Positions 27,903 to 36,479 of a stretch of DNA of 64,000 nt are shown in pieces. The translations under genes were made by a program, and so were the position numbers. Numbering within the stretch: position 1 is the stretch's first letter; every line of letters begins with the position of its first letter. Source of the DNA: Nostoc sp. PCC 7524 (lineage in GTDB: Bacteria; Cyanobacteriota; Cyanobacteriia; Cyanobacteriales; Nostocaceae); the NCBI RefSeq assembly GCF_000316645.1, contig NC_019684.1:4431001-4495000 (forward strand). Direction: 5' to 3'. The notes beneath the pieces were generated by a model. That model saw nothing but the letters and a program-made list of their open reading frames with translations. It searched no databases and was not told the origin of the DNA.

Positions 27903-28196
27903 TTAACTGACACGAGACATCATAGTCAGTAAACCTTGCTGACCTAAGAGAATTTCTCGTAGCAAACTAAAGATACCCACCCAAATAATTGGGGTAATGT
28001 CAACTCCACCTATGGGGGATACCAATTTTCGCAAAGGAATTAAAAATGGTTCGGTTGGCCAGGCAATCAGATTAAAAGGCAACCGATTCAAATCCACCTG
28101 GGGATACCAAGTGAGAATGATGCGGAAAATGAATAAGAACGTCATTAACCCCAGCAAAGGGCCGAGAATCCAAACAGTCAGGTTAACAGCAGTCAT
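27903..28196 (-). CDS. YggT family membrane protein (Ycf19-like)
   Basis: A 97-residue protein with two hydrophobic spans (about 5-27 and 70-88) and the family motif RIILTWYPQVDLNRLPFN followed by TEPFLIPLRKLVSP. YggT/Ycf19 proteins are small integral membrane proteins linked to cell or plastid division and shape and to thylakoid organisation in cyanobacteria and chloroplasts. Length and order of motifs are complete. It converges with the Uma2 gene and is divergent from psbX. Confidence 0.88.
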   Translation of the reverse strand: MTAVNLTVWILGPLLGLMTFLFIFRIILTWYPQVDLNRLPFNLIAWPTEPFLIPLRKLVSPIGGVDITPIIWVGIFSLLREILLGQQGLLTMMSRVS

Positions 28197-28490
28197 GGAC
28201 TTGATCTGAGCTACTATTTGTGGACAGAGAAAAAACTGCGAGCAGAAGCTGAAAGTTTTAAGCTTTGTAAAGCATTCTCTCTCTAAATTTTAACCAAATA
28301 CTGTCACTGATCAGCGAGTATCAAAAAGCGACTAAACTCAAGACTTCATTCAATCTGGCATAGTTTTCCCTACTTTCTCTAAAACTATAGCCTGTAACCT
28401 GTCCCTATTCCCTTGCAAAATCATAGGCTTCTCAAGGATGTGATACACCATTAGAATTATGATGAAGTGTGTAAAAAAAGGTTGAGATCC

Positions 28491-28610
28491 ATGACACCAT
28501 CTTTAGCAAACTTTCTTTGGAGTCTAGCTTGGGGTACTGCTATTGTTGTTATCCCTGCCACCGTTGGTTTAATTTTCATCAGCCAAAAAGATAAAATCCA
28601 ACGTTCCTAG
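28491..28610 (+). CDS. psbX: Photosystem II subunit X
   Basis: A 39-residue protein, MTPSLANFLWSLAWGTAIVV and onward, ending in SQKDKIQRS. It has the single transmembrane helix, the N-terminal TPSL stretch and the charged C-terminal tail of PsbX, a small subunit at the edge of photosystem II next to cytochrome b559 that affects quinone exchange. The ATG is preceded by GGTTGAG. A hairpin with T-run at 28615-28646 follows directly, so the gene is its own transcription unit. Confidence 0.93.
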   Translation: MTPSLANFLWSLAWGTAIVVIPATVGLIFISQKDKIQRS

Positions 28611-28614
28611 TGGT

Positions 28615-28646
28615 GGTGAGAGTTTTGTTGACTCTCTCCAGTTTTT
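28615..28646 (+). terminator. Terminator of psbX
   Basis: GGTGAGAGT pairs with ACTCTCTCC (nine pairs, one mismatch) around a 7-nt loop, followed by TTTTT at 28642-28646. It starts five bases after the psbX stop codon. Confidence 0.75.
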
Positions 28647-28861
28647 GTCTGTCAGCGATCGCCTGTACCAAAAGCAAAAATTTTGAGCATCGGGAGCAGG
28701 ATATACTAAGCTGACAGACTTCAGCATTTTTAGCTTGCGGTAAATAGCTTCAGAGCTTCTTTGCCAGATGCTTTGAAGCTTCAATATTATTAATGTGATT
28801 GTTTAGAGTAGTGATTTTAAGTGTGACTCGTTAACATAGATTTGATATTGGGAAAAGAACA

Positions 28862-29767
28862 ATGCTAAATTTTGGGCTGAACTCAGCCAGTGTTCTGGCT
28901 CAGGTGAATTTTGGGACGAACTCAGCCAGTATTCTAGGAATTTTCCTGGCTGTGGCTGGGGCAGCACTGTATTTTCTCCGGACTGTGCGTCCAGAACTGT
29001 CAAGGGATCAAGATATCTTCTTTGCGGCTGTGGGCTTACTGTGCGGCTTTATTCTCATCTTCCAAGGATGGCGCTTAGACCCAATTTTGCAATTTGGCCA
29101 GCTGCTATTAGTGGGGACAACTGTATTTTTTGCGGTTGAAAGTATTCGTTTGCGAAGTATTGCTACCCAACAAGCCAAGCGTAATACTCCGATTGTGGAT
29201 GAAGAACGTCCAGTCAGCAATCGCTATTCATATAATCGGCGTGGATACGAGGCTGAAGTTGAATCAGACTTAGAACCACTGCCTTATCAAGAGGAAGAAG
29301 AGGAAGAACGACCTGTACGTGCTAGGATTCGCCCTAGTAGAGATGACCGCTCCTCTCGTGATGACTATTATGAGGAACAACCCCCACGTCGTGATCGCCG
29401 CCCCAGTAGTGACAGACAACCACCAACAGATAAAAGTCGTCGCCGTTCTAGCCGTTCTGCCAGTCGTCCTACTGACAGGTATGAACAAGAAGACTGGGGT
29501 GCTTCTTCTAGGGAAGTAGTGGATGATTGGGAAAGTTCCAGTCGAGAAAACAGAAAACCTTCTCGTCGCACTAATGACACTTCCTCACGCTCAGACATGA
29601 ACGAGGATACCCCACCCAGACCAAGAAAACGCCGTCCACCAGCTGATACTACTCCTCGCAGACCCATAGAAGATGATGATGCAATCCCAACTGATTACGT
29701 ACCGTATAAACCGATAGATGTATCAGATGAAGAATCTGATAATTCTACCGATTTTGAGGATGTATAA
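28862..29767 (+). CDS. Ycf66 family protein with long charged tail
   Basis: A 301-residue protein. The N-terminal ~100 residues are the Ycf66 domain with three hydrophobic stretches (FGTNSASILGIFLAVAGAAL, FFAAVGLLCGFILIF, LLLVGTTVFFAVESI). From ~115 to the end it is a disordered tail dominated by Arg, Asp, Glu, Ser and Pro (for example RRDRRPSSDRQPP). The Ycf66 function is unknown; the family occurs in cyanobacteria and some plastids. The ATG at 28862 follows the sequence GGGAAAAGAACA. Two TolB-like lipoprotein genes follow at 54 bp and beyond on the same strand. Confidence 0.88.
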   Translation: MLNFGLNSASVLAQVNFGTNSASILGIFLAVAGAALYFLRTVRPELSRDQDIFFAAVGLLCGFILIFQGWRLDPILQFGQLLLVGTTVFFAVESIRLRSIATQQAKRNTPIVDEERPVSNRYSYNRRGYEAEVESDLEPLPYQEEEEEERPVRARIRPSRDDRSSRDDYYEEQPPRRDRRPSSDRQPPTDKSRRRSSRSASRPTDRYEQEDWGASSREVVDDWESSSRENRKPSRRTNDTSSRSDMNEDTPPRPRKRRPPADTTPRRPIEDDDAIPTDYVPYKPIDVSDEESDNSTDFEDV

Positions 29768-29821
29768 AGTGGTCGGGATAGATGTAAGCTTAGAGGCGAT
29801 GGCAAAAAATAAATAGTTGAG

Positions 29822-30382
29822 GTGAAAAAGTTTACTTCTCAGTTTTGGCTCCAAAGACCAATTCATTGGAGCCTGGTTTTTACCTTGGTAGGGTTACTAG
29901 GCTCTTGTGGCTCAGGTGATATTCCTCTTGGCCCTACTTCCCTCAATAGTCGCTACACAGAAGAGCAACCAGCCTTAAGTGGTAATGGTCGCTTTTTAGC
30001 GTTTATTTCCAATCGCAATGGTAGTCATCAATTACTGGTGTATGATTTACAACAGCAAAGTTTTATGCCGACACCAGGGTTAAATCGGCGCGAGACAATT
30101 ATTGAAAGTCCAAGTCTCAGTTACACGGGGCGTTATATTGCTTACCTTACCAGCGACCAAGGTAGGCCAGTAGTAGCACTTTACGATCGCGCCACACAAC
30201 AATCACAAATTGTCACCCCAACTTATCGCGGTTGGGTCAGAAATCCTGGTATTAGTCCAGATGGGCGTTATATTGTTTTTGAAACTGCCGCCCGTGGACA
30301 GTGGGATATTGAAGTTCTCGATAGAGGGCCGAATGTTGAGTTAGATATTCCCAATGGTGCAACTGTAACTCCTGCTGAGTAG
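29822..30382 (+). CDS. TolB-like (PD40) lipoprotein, copy 1
   Basis: A 186-residue exported protein with a lipoprotein signal (lipobox LLGSCGSG, Cys at ~29) and three to four PD40/WD40-like beta-propeller strands: QPALSGNGRFLAFISNRNG, SPSLSYTGRYIAYLTSDQG and NPGISPDGRYIVFETAARG. That is too few for a closed propeller on its own. TolB-type propellers bind envelope proteins; the partner here is unknown. The start is GTG at 29822, just after GAGG. It lies 54 bp after ycf66 and 99 bp before a paralogue at 30482, so the three could be cotranscribed. Confidence 0.8.
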   Translation: MKKFTSQFWLQRPIHWSLVFTLVGLLGSCGSGDIPLGPTSLNSRYTEEQPALSGNGRFLAFISNRNGSHQLLVYDLQQQSFMPTPGLNRRETIIESPSLSYTGRYIAYLTSDQGRPVVALYDRATQQSQIVTPTYRGWVRNPGISPDGRYIVFETAARGQWDIEVLDRGPNVELDIPNGATVTPAE

Positions 30383-30481
30383 GGGAGTGGGGAGTGCGGG
30401 GAGATGAGGAAGTGGGGGGAGATGAGGGAGAACTAATAACTATTGCCTATTGCAAGAGTGCCTATTGCCTATTATTGACTA

Positions 30482-31006
30482 ATGACTAAACGTATTTTTA
30501 TTCCTATATTTGCTTGTGCAACTTTATTGAGTGGTTGTTTTGGCTATCCCCGGTTGGTGAGTTATCCCTTTGATCCGGGAGGGAGGGGTATCAACAGCCT
30601 TGCTTCGGAACTCAATCCACAAACTTCTGGTAGATATATTGTGTTTACAAGCGATCGCCGGGGTAGCCAGGATGTTTATATGTTTGATACCCTGACGCGC
30701 AATTTAATTGATTTACCAGGGTTAAATGCTTTAGATACAATTGCCTCTCATCCTAGCGTTTCTGATAGTGGTCGTTATATTGTGTTTGCGGCTAGTCGTC
30801 AGGGGCGATCGGCGATTTTTCTTTATGATCGGGAAACACGCCAATCACGAAACTTGACTGCTAACCTCCAAGCAGAAGTTCGCAACCCTACCATTAGTGC
30901 TGATGGTAGTAGGATTGCTTTTGAGTTTAGCAATAACGGACAGTGGGATATTTCAGTTTATGACCGTTTTGGGCAACCCCTGAATATCCCTCAAGATCCT
31001 CGATGA
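30482..31006 (+). CDS. TolB-like (PD40) lipoprotein, copy 2
   Basis: A 174-residue paralogue of the preceding gene. It has a lipobox LLSGCFGY (Cys ~19) and PD40 motifs ASELNPQTSGRYIVFTSDRRG, HPSVSDSGRYIVFAASRQG and NPTISADGSRIAFEFSNNG, ending in WDISVYDRFG as copy 1 ends in WDIEVLDRG. The shared order of blades shows a tandem duplication. Like copy 1 it is too short for a full propeller, so the two may pair or oligomerise; this is inference. The start is the ATG at 30482. Heptamer repeats follow the stop codon. Confidence 0.8.
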   Translation: MTKRIFIPIFACATLLSGCFGYPRLVSYPFDPGGRGINSLASELNPQTSGRYIVFTSDRRGSQDVYMFDTLTRNLIDLPGLNALDTIASHPSVSDSGRYIVFAASRQGRSAIFLYDRETRQSRNLTANLQAEVRNPTISADGSRIAFEFSNNGQWDISVYDRFGQPLNIPQDPR

Positions 31007-31007
31007 G

Positions 31008-31058
31008 GCTGGGGATTGGGGATTGGGGATTGGGGGCTGGGGATTGGGGACTGGGGGA
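31008..31058. repeat. STRR tract of GGGGATT/GGGGACT heptamers
   Basis: About seven tandem copies of the heptamer GGGGATT and variants (GGGGGCT, GGGGACT) begin one base after the stop codon of the second TolB-like gene. They lie between it and the convergent sdhB gene. Confidence 0.9.
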
Positions 31059-31108
31059 AATATAATCTACCTGTCTCCTATGCTGTGGGAAGCTGACGCT
31101 ACATCTCC

Positions 31109-32098
31109 CTACTCTCCACTCCCTTCCACCTGTTTTACAGCTTCAATAAGCGATCGCACTTGTTCTGTTCCCTCAGATGGCTCAAATGAGAGGGGGAATT
31201 TGCCTTTGGCAATCATGCGTAAGCCTAAAGGAACAAGACTGAGTAAACCTCTCAAGTCTTTGAAATAGTTACCGACTACTTGTACACCAAATTGTCTTTC
31301 ATCAATCCAGCCACCTGCTTTGACTAACTCTACTAAGACTTTGCGGTGACGAATTGAGCGACTGTCACTAGCTTGCTTGTGGGTGAGAATTTCTTGTTTA
31401 ATTTTGGTGATTTGTTCTAATGGTGCTACTTCCATTGGACACACGGCATCGCAGTAGAGACAACGGGTACAACCCCAAACTCCTTTAGTACCTTCGTTGT
31501 AATTTTCTAGGCGATTGGTGGTATCACTGTCCCGGGAATCGGCAACCATGCGGTAGGCTTTGGCGAGGGCGTGGGGACCGACAAAATCAGGATCAACTTC
31601 ACGGGCATTGCATTCAGAGTAGCAAGCACCGCACATAATACAGTTACCAGTTTGATCCAGAAGCGATCGCTCTTGGGGTGTTTGCAAAAATTCTCTTTCT
31701 GGGACTTGTCTGGCGGCTGTACTCACATAGGGAGCCACGGCTTCTAAATTATTCCAAAAACTATTCATATCTACGACTAAATCCTTAATCACCGGCATAT
31801 TGCCTAGGGGTGCGATCGTAATTTCTGGAATAGCATTTGTGGATTTTCGCAATCTGGCGAGTTCACTGCCGACATTTTCCTTACAAGCTAAAGCAGAACG
31901 GCCATTAATTCGCATCGCACAACTACCACAAATGGTATTACGGCAATTTTTGCGAAATGCTAATGTTCCATCTTGCTCCCACTTAATGCGATTGAGGCAA
32001 TCCAAAATGGTATTGCCTGGTTCTGTGTCTAAGCGGTAAGTTTGGACAACAGGGGCAGAATTTTGTTGTTGTCGAATAATTTTATAAATAACTTCCAT
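31109..32098 (-). CDS. sdhB: Succinate dehydrogenase/fumarate reductase iron-sulfur subunit
   Basis: The electron-transfer subunit that carries electrons from the flavoprotein SdhA to plastoquinone in the thylakoid membrane. The plant-type 2Fe-2S ligands are in CRNTICGSCAMRINGRSALAC (written in the 60s of the chain), followed by the ferredoxin-type motifs CIMCGACYSEC and CTRCLYCDAVCP for the 4Fe-4S and 3Fe-4S centres. The product has ~329 residues, longer than E. coli SdhB, with a C-terminal extension as in other cyanobacteria. The ATG at 32098 (MEVIYK) is preferred; an in-frame TTG lies three codons upstream. sdhA and a membrane anchor are not in the window. Confidence 0.93.
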   Translation of the reverse strand: MEVIYKIIRQQQNSAPVVQTYRLDTEPGNTILDCLNRIKWEQDGTLAFRKNCRNTICGSCAMRINGRSALACKENVGSELARLRKSTNAIPEITIAPLGNMPVIKDLVVDMNSFWNNLEAVAPYVSTAARQVPEREFLQTPQERSLLDQTGNCIMCGACYSECNAREVDPDFVGPHALAKAYRMVADSRDSDTTNRLENYNEGTKGVWGCTRCLYCDAVCPMEVAPLEQITKIKQEILTHKQASDSRSIRHRKVLVELVKAGGWIDERQFGVQVVGNYFKDLRGLLSLVPLGLRMIAKGKFPLSFEPSEGTEQVRSLIEAVKQVEGSGE

Positions 32099-33460
32099 TG
32101 TCACCAACCAAAGTCTTAAAATTGCTTCATCAGCCTCATAAATCTTGAGTAAAGGCTGGTGGTTGCCAAAAATGAGCTATACTTGTTGCCTCTAATTCCC
32201 AGACTGGTGCTAATAGGCTGATCATCAAAGAGCAACTGATTATAGTCTAAGGATAACCATTAAAATTTTAGTTGTATTAAGTGCGGAGACAAGATTTATA
32301 TTTCCATATCAGTCAAGATCCAAAAAACCATCGTCGATTGTGATTTAGTTCACTTGTTGAGGAGCCTCAGTAAAGAGAATTTACCAGACCATGAATATAC
32401 TTTTATCTGCTATATGGGAACTATAGCCAAAATAAATGCTGTTTAGGTTAGCCTGACAACGTGCATCCAACCTCTGCGATCGCCACAGGTTGTAAAAAAC
32501 CCTTCAATAGTTGCTAATTGCTAATTTTTTGGTTCTTCAGAAGCTTCAAAGCTGATAATAAACTTCTGGTCATCGAATCAAGTCCTTGACAGATGTGGAG
32601 AATTTTATTCTTCCCACAGACAGACGTACATAAAAGACAAAAGCTTTTGAGCTAGGGATAATCAGCCAGAAGGTTCATACCCATAGTTTTTTCTCTGGAC
32701 TCAATCAAGAAAATCACAGGATATAACTCATTCATCAAAACTACTCATCTCAATTTTGATTAATTTTTATAAAAGTCATACAGCAATCATCACTAGAGTC
32801 ATAAACTGCCAGGAAAATCCTCACCGCTTTTTGTCTCTAGGAGCTAGTGGATTTAGATAAAACTTTACCTGCAAGTTAAATTTAAAAATAAACAATTATT
32901 TTGCTATTATTAGTCCATGCTAGTATTTAATATAAAATTACGAAGTAACAAAACCAGAATCAATAGTCGTACAAGTGCGGCTAACACTGCTTAGTTTCTT
33001 CGTAATCTAGAGGCAATTTCATGTCTCGACAGGCAGGACAAAAGGGTGTATGTCCGTAAGACCATATTCAAATACCATGCTGTCCTCCGCTTAAGAGTAA
33101 GCTTAGGGAAAACCTGACACCTCAAAGGCGATAAAGGCAAGGACTGCAAGTGGGAAAGCTGCAATTTCTTTGGTCTACAACTTATTTGTAAAAGTAAGAC
33201 CAAAAGAGAAAATAATCGCATTTTCCATAGTGAATCATGGTTTAAAATGCCGTAATATCACCGAAAATAATAGCTGTTAACCTCCTGACCTTTCAATTGT
33301 TATGGTCATCCATAGTAAAGGTACTTGGGGTTAATATCAGCAGAAATTCACCCTGAATATGTAAGTCCCCAGTAGCTTTGTACAGATGCGAAAAAGTCAA
33401 ATACTGGTGTGAAACGACATAATTTATCAGTTTGGAGAGAGTAAGGAAAATTTGAGCATA
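32099..33460. promoter_or_regulatory. Long non-coding region between sdhB and the cyAbrB gene
   Basis: More than 1.3 kb without a credible gene separates the divergent sdhB and cyAbrB genes. A 76-codon minus-strand frame at 32991-33221 has no domain and looks spurious. Between ~33000 and 33205 the sequence is less AT-rich and shows pairing arms: AGGACA with TGTCCT (33035-33088 area), and GGTCT...ACTT with AAGT...AGACC (about 33172-33201). This suggests a structured leader or a separate small RNA. Long leaders and several transcription starts are plausible for a global regulator, but none can be mapped from sequence alone. Confidence 0.5.
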
Positions 33461-33898
33461 ATGACTGAAACTGCAACCGCGCCTTTAACTGGAAAAGCAC
33501 TGCTGGCTAAGGTAAAAGAACTTTCTAATTTACCGCGTAGAGAAAGAGCCAAGCAGTGTGGCTATTACACTGTTACTAAGAATAATCAAGTTCGCGTCAA
33601 TCTCACTGATTTTTATGATGCTTTGCTATCGGCTAGAGGAATTCCTCTCAGTCCAGAAGCACCAAAAGATGGTCGTGGTCGTGAACCGACATATCGCGTT
33701 AGTGTTCATCAAAATGGTCAAATTGTCATTGGTGCTACTTACACCAAAGCAATGGGACTAAAACCCGGTGATGAGTTTGAAATTAGATTGGGATACAAGC
33801 ACATTCACTTGATTCAACTCGGTGAAAGTGATAAGAAAGAAATTTCAGCAGATATGGATGCTGAAGAATCCGAAGAAGATTTGGAAGACGAAGAGTAA
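33461..33898 (+). CDS. cyAbrB-type transcriptional regulator (CalA/cyAbrB1-like)
   Basis: A 145-residue member of the cyanobacterial AbrB family, DNA-binding regulators of carbon, nitrogen and redox-related genes. Family hallmarks are LTGKALLAKVKEL at the N-terminus, PRRERAKQCGYYTVTKN, GREPTYRVSVHQNGQIVIG and the C-terminal swapped-hairpin DNA-binding part TKAMGLKPGDEFEIRLGYKH, then an acidic tail. The HQNGQIVIG wording and the sdhB neighbour fit cyAbrB1 (CalA of Anabaena) better than cyAbrB2. The ATG at 33461 is preferred; an in-frame TTG at 33452 has AAGGA five bases before it and remains possible. Confidence 0.9.
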   Translation: MTETATAPLTGKALLAKVKELSNLPRRERAKQCGYYTVTKNNQVRVNLTDFYDALLSARGIPLSPEAPKDGRGREPTYRVSVHQNGQIVIGATYTKAMGLKPGDEFEIRLGYKHIHLIQLGESDKKEISADMDAEESEEDLEDEE

Positions 33899-34088
33899 AT
33901 TTTCTGATGGTAGGGGTGAGTTGCGGCTGAATGCTGGATAACTTATCCCTAACTTCCGAGAAAACTTGTATTCCCAATTAAATAATTTTATCTAACGCAA
34001 AAATTACGATTAGACCCCTTGCAGAAGTCCCCAGTTTTGGTAGAGTCTTGATAAGTAAGCAAGACATTTATTCTGCAAGAAGTCTATC

Positions 34089-34949
34089 GTGCTTTTTTTG
34101 TATAGTCTGACAAATTTATTGCAGCCATCCATCAACAATCTACTGGCATTGATGCGAAATGCACCAGTAATAGTTGTATTGATGGCGTTTTTTATTGGCT
34201 GGATAGGTTTTTGGCTACCAATTGCCGTAATTTCCCTAAAACTCCTGCATTGGCAACCAATAAAACCGTTACAACCAGAGCAAAAATTACCATTAATTGT
34301 TTCACTATACCTATTAGCGCCTTTTATTCTGTGGGGAGTTATTTGGCTGACTAATAGCTCTTTTTCAGAATATGGATTTGCTGATCATCTTGCTATGGTC
34401 AGTTCCTTCGCGCTAGGTTTCAGTTTAGGGTTACTTAGTATAGCTATTTTATTTACTTGCCAATCTTGGTTGGGTTGGTGCAGTTTTGAAAAACCAAACA
34501 TCAAGCAACTAGCAGCTATCTGTTTACCTATTTTATTGATAGCCTTGTTGGTTGGAGGTATAGAAGAATTAGTTTTTCGTGGTTTTCTGTTAACTGAACT
34601 CGAACGAGATTATCCTCTATGGTTAGCAGCAGTTATTTCTAGCCTGATTTTTGCCGTTTTACACTTGGTTTGGGAACAACGAGAAACTATCCCACAGCTA
34701 CCGGGATTGTGGTTATTGGGAATGATGCTGGTGTTGGCGAGGATCAGCGATCGCAATAACTTAGGTATAGCCTGGGGATTACATTCAGCTTTAGTATGGG
34801 CGATCGCATCTATAGATACAGCCCAATTAGTCACTTACACAGGTACAGTCTCCGAGTGGTGGACTGGTAAAAATAAAAAACCCCTAGCTGGGGTGACAGG
34901 AATTATATGTATTTTAGGAACTGGTTTAATTCTGTGGTTATTATTTTGA
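34089..34949 (+). CDS. CPBP-family intramembrane glutamic endopeptidase
   Basis: A 286-residue integral membrane protein with about seven or eight hydrophobic spans. The Abi/CPBP signature motifs are present in order: EELVFRG (glutamates as catalytic base, residues ~159-165), the FAVLHLVWE helix, and HSALVWA near 236. The family includes prenyl-protein-type proteases and bacteriocin self-immunity proteins; the substrate here cannot be told. The start is GTG at 34089. It stands alone and is separated from ctaB by a HIP1-built hairpin. Confidence 0.85.
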   Translation: MLFLYSLTNLLQPSINNLLALMRNAPVIVVLMAFFIGWIGFWLPIAVISLKLLHWQPIKPLQPEQKLPLIVSLYLLAPFILWGVIWLTNSSFSEYGFADHLAMVSSFALGFSLGLLSIAILFTCQSWLGWCSFEKPNIKQLAAICLPILLIALLVGGIEELVFRGFLLTELERDYPLWLAAVISSLIFAVLHLVWEQRETIPQLPGLWLLGMMLVLARISDRNNLGIAWGLHSALVWAIASIDTAQLVTYTGTVSEWWTGKNKKPLAGVTGIICILGTGLILWLLF

Positions 34950-34981
34950 ATTTTGTATGATGCGACGATGCTCCGCCCTAG

Positions 34982-35015
34982 GCGATCGCGTCCTAAAATT
35001 TATCAACGCGATCGC
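34982..35015. terminator. Bidirectional hairpin made of two HIP1 octamers
   Basis: GCGATCGCGT (34982-34991) is perfectly complementary to ACGCGATCGC (35006-35015) around a 14-nt loop. It lies between the convergent CPBP protease and ctaB genes, 32 bp and 15 bp from their stops, so it probably ends transcription from both sides. Neither side has a long T-run. Confidence 0.55.
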
Positions 35016-35030
35016 TAATTTGTTCATTTC

Positions 35031-35975
35031 CTAACTAATTAAACCAATGACTGCATTAACCATACGATGGGTAATGGGCAAACTATCTACTACCATAGCC
35101 AAACATAACAGCATCATGTAAGAGATGGAGTAAAGAAATACATCTCTAGCTACAGTGCGATCTTCAGGGTTGTGTAACAAACACCAAGACTTACGGATAA
35201 ATAATCCTCCCAATCCAGCAGCAAATGAGGCGTAGACAATCCCGCTAGCGTGTAGAGGAAAAACCAATAACAGTGTTGCTACTACTGTAATTAGTGTGTA
35301 ATACCAAATTTGCTTGACGGTGACTGTAGCACCTTCCACTACAGGTAACATCGGAATGCCAACCTTAGCGTAGTCATCACGAATCATGAGTGCTAAAGCC
35401 CAGAAATGGGGCGGTGTCCACAAAAAGACGATTGCAAAAATTAACCATGCTGCCCAGCTTAAAGTACCTGTAACGGCTGCCCAGCCTACTAATGCTGGAA
35501 TAGCACCAGCTGCGCCACCAATGACAATATTTTGGGTACTATGACGTTTTAACCAATGGGTGTAGACCAAAACATAAAAAATAATGCCGGATAATGCCAG
35601 CAAAGCGGCTAGGAGATTGGCAAATACTGTGAGGAGGGTAAAAGAAAGTATGGCCAGAGCGATTGCAAAAATCAGCGCATCACGGGGCTGAACCCTACCG
35701 GAAGGCATAGGACGATGGCGCGTCCGTTCCATATCATAATCAATATCCCGGTCATAGATACAGTTAATGGTTTGGGCGCTAGCCGCGGCCAAAGTCCCGC
35801 CAGTCAAAGTTACTAACAATAACAATGGATCTACTTGCCCATTGGCAGCAATCCACATACTCCCAGCAGTAGTAATTAACAGCAACGGGATAATCCGAGG
35901 TTTAGTGAGCTGATAATAGCTGTGAATTACCTGTAGAAAGGTTTCGTGGTGGCGAGAGACATTAGTCTCAATCAT
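35031..35975 (-). CDS. ctaB: Protoheme IX farnesyltransferase (heme O synthase)
   Basis: CtaB adds a farnesyl group to heme B to make heme O, the first step to heme A for the aa3-type oxidase. The 314-residue polytopic protein has the prenyltransferase Asp-rich motifs [20 protein letters not shown] near 87-106 and [12 protein letters not shown] near 200, and about nine membrane spans. It is transcribed opposite to ctaCDE. ctaA lies 504 bp upstream on the same strand, and together these genes supply the cofactor for the oxidase encoded at 37867-41499. Confidence 0.96.
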   Translation of the reverse strand: MIETNVSRHHETFLQVIHSYYQLTKPRIIPLLLITTAGSMWIAANGQVDPLLLLVTLTGGTLAAASAQTINCIYDRDIDYDMERTRHRPMPSGRVQPRDALIFAIALAILSFTLLTVFANLLAALLALSGIIFYVLVYTHWLKRHSTQNIVIGGAAGAIPALVGWAAVTGTLSWAAWLIFAIVFLWTPPHFWALALMIRDDYAKVGIPMLPVVEGATVTVKQIWYYTLITVVATLLLVFPLHASGIVYASFAAGLGGLFIRKSWCLLHNPEDRTVARDVFLYSISYMMLLCLAMVVDSLPITHRMVNAVIGLIS

Positions 35976-36479
35976 TTTCGATGTAATTCCTTATTTTTCA
36001 AGAACTTATGTACAGCCCTTGTTTGAGGGTTGCAAACCTTGCCTTTGCTACTACCATGTAGAGAATGTGGAGCTGAAAAAGGCAGGGGGTGATACCAATT
36101 CAAAATTCAAAATACTCCTACGGAGAAGCAAGCTACAAAATTAAGAATTTCAGATGCTATCTAGGTTTTACAGTTCGCATCTGTTGCTTGATTTTGGTGA
36201 ATTGGTATGAGGGTTTTGTAGAGAGGGGTAGGGAGTTTACTTCTTCCTACTCCCTCTTTAGTTTTTCATGTTTTTTTGGTGTGTGCAGTTCATTAAAAAC
36301 TGACTAGAAAAAGTTATAAGTGGTGAGTGGTGAGTCCTGAGTAAAAATTACTAGCCTCTAGTCTCTAGTCTCTAGCCATTTCATTACAGCACTAAATAAT
36401 GAATGGCTAATGGCTAATTGCCATTAGTCATCAGTCACCATAGCGGTAATATCTAGGATGCAAACAAACATGAAGGGAG
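35976..36479. repeat. Intergenic region with several short heptamer tracts
   Basis: No gene is supported between ctaA and ctaB. The stretch holds several different short tandem heptamer tracts: GTGAGTG near 36321-36337, CTCTAGT near 36352-36376 and TGGCTAA near 36401-36420. They resemble STRR tracts elsewhere in the window. The 72-codon frame at 36089-36307 is not convincing. Confidence 0.7.

Noticed and set aside
32991..33221. 76-codon minus-strand frame before the cyAbrB gene
   Set aside because: Leu-rich start but no domain or ribosome-binding site; the same bases are better explained as a possible structured RNA.
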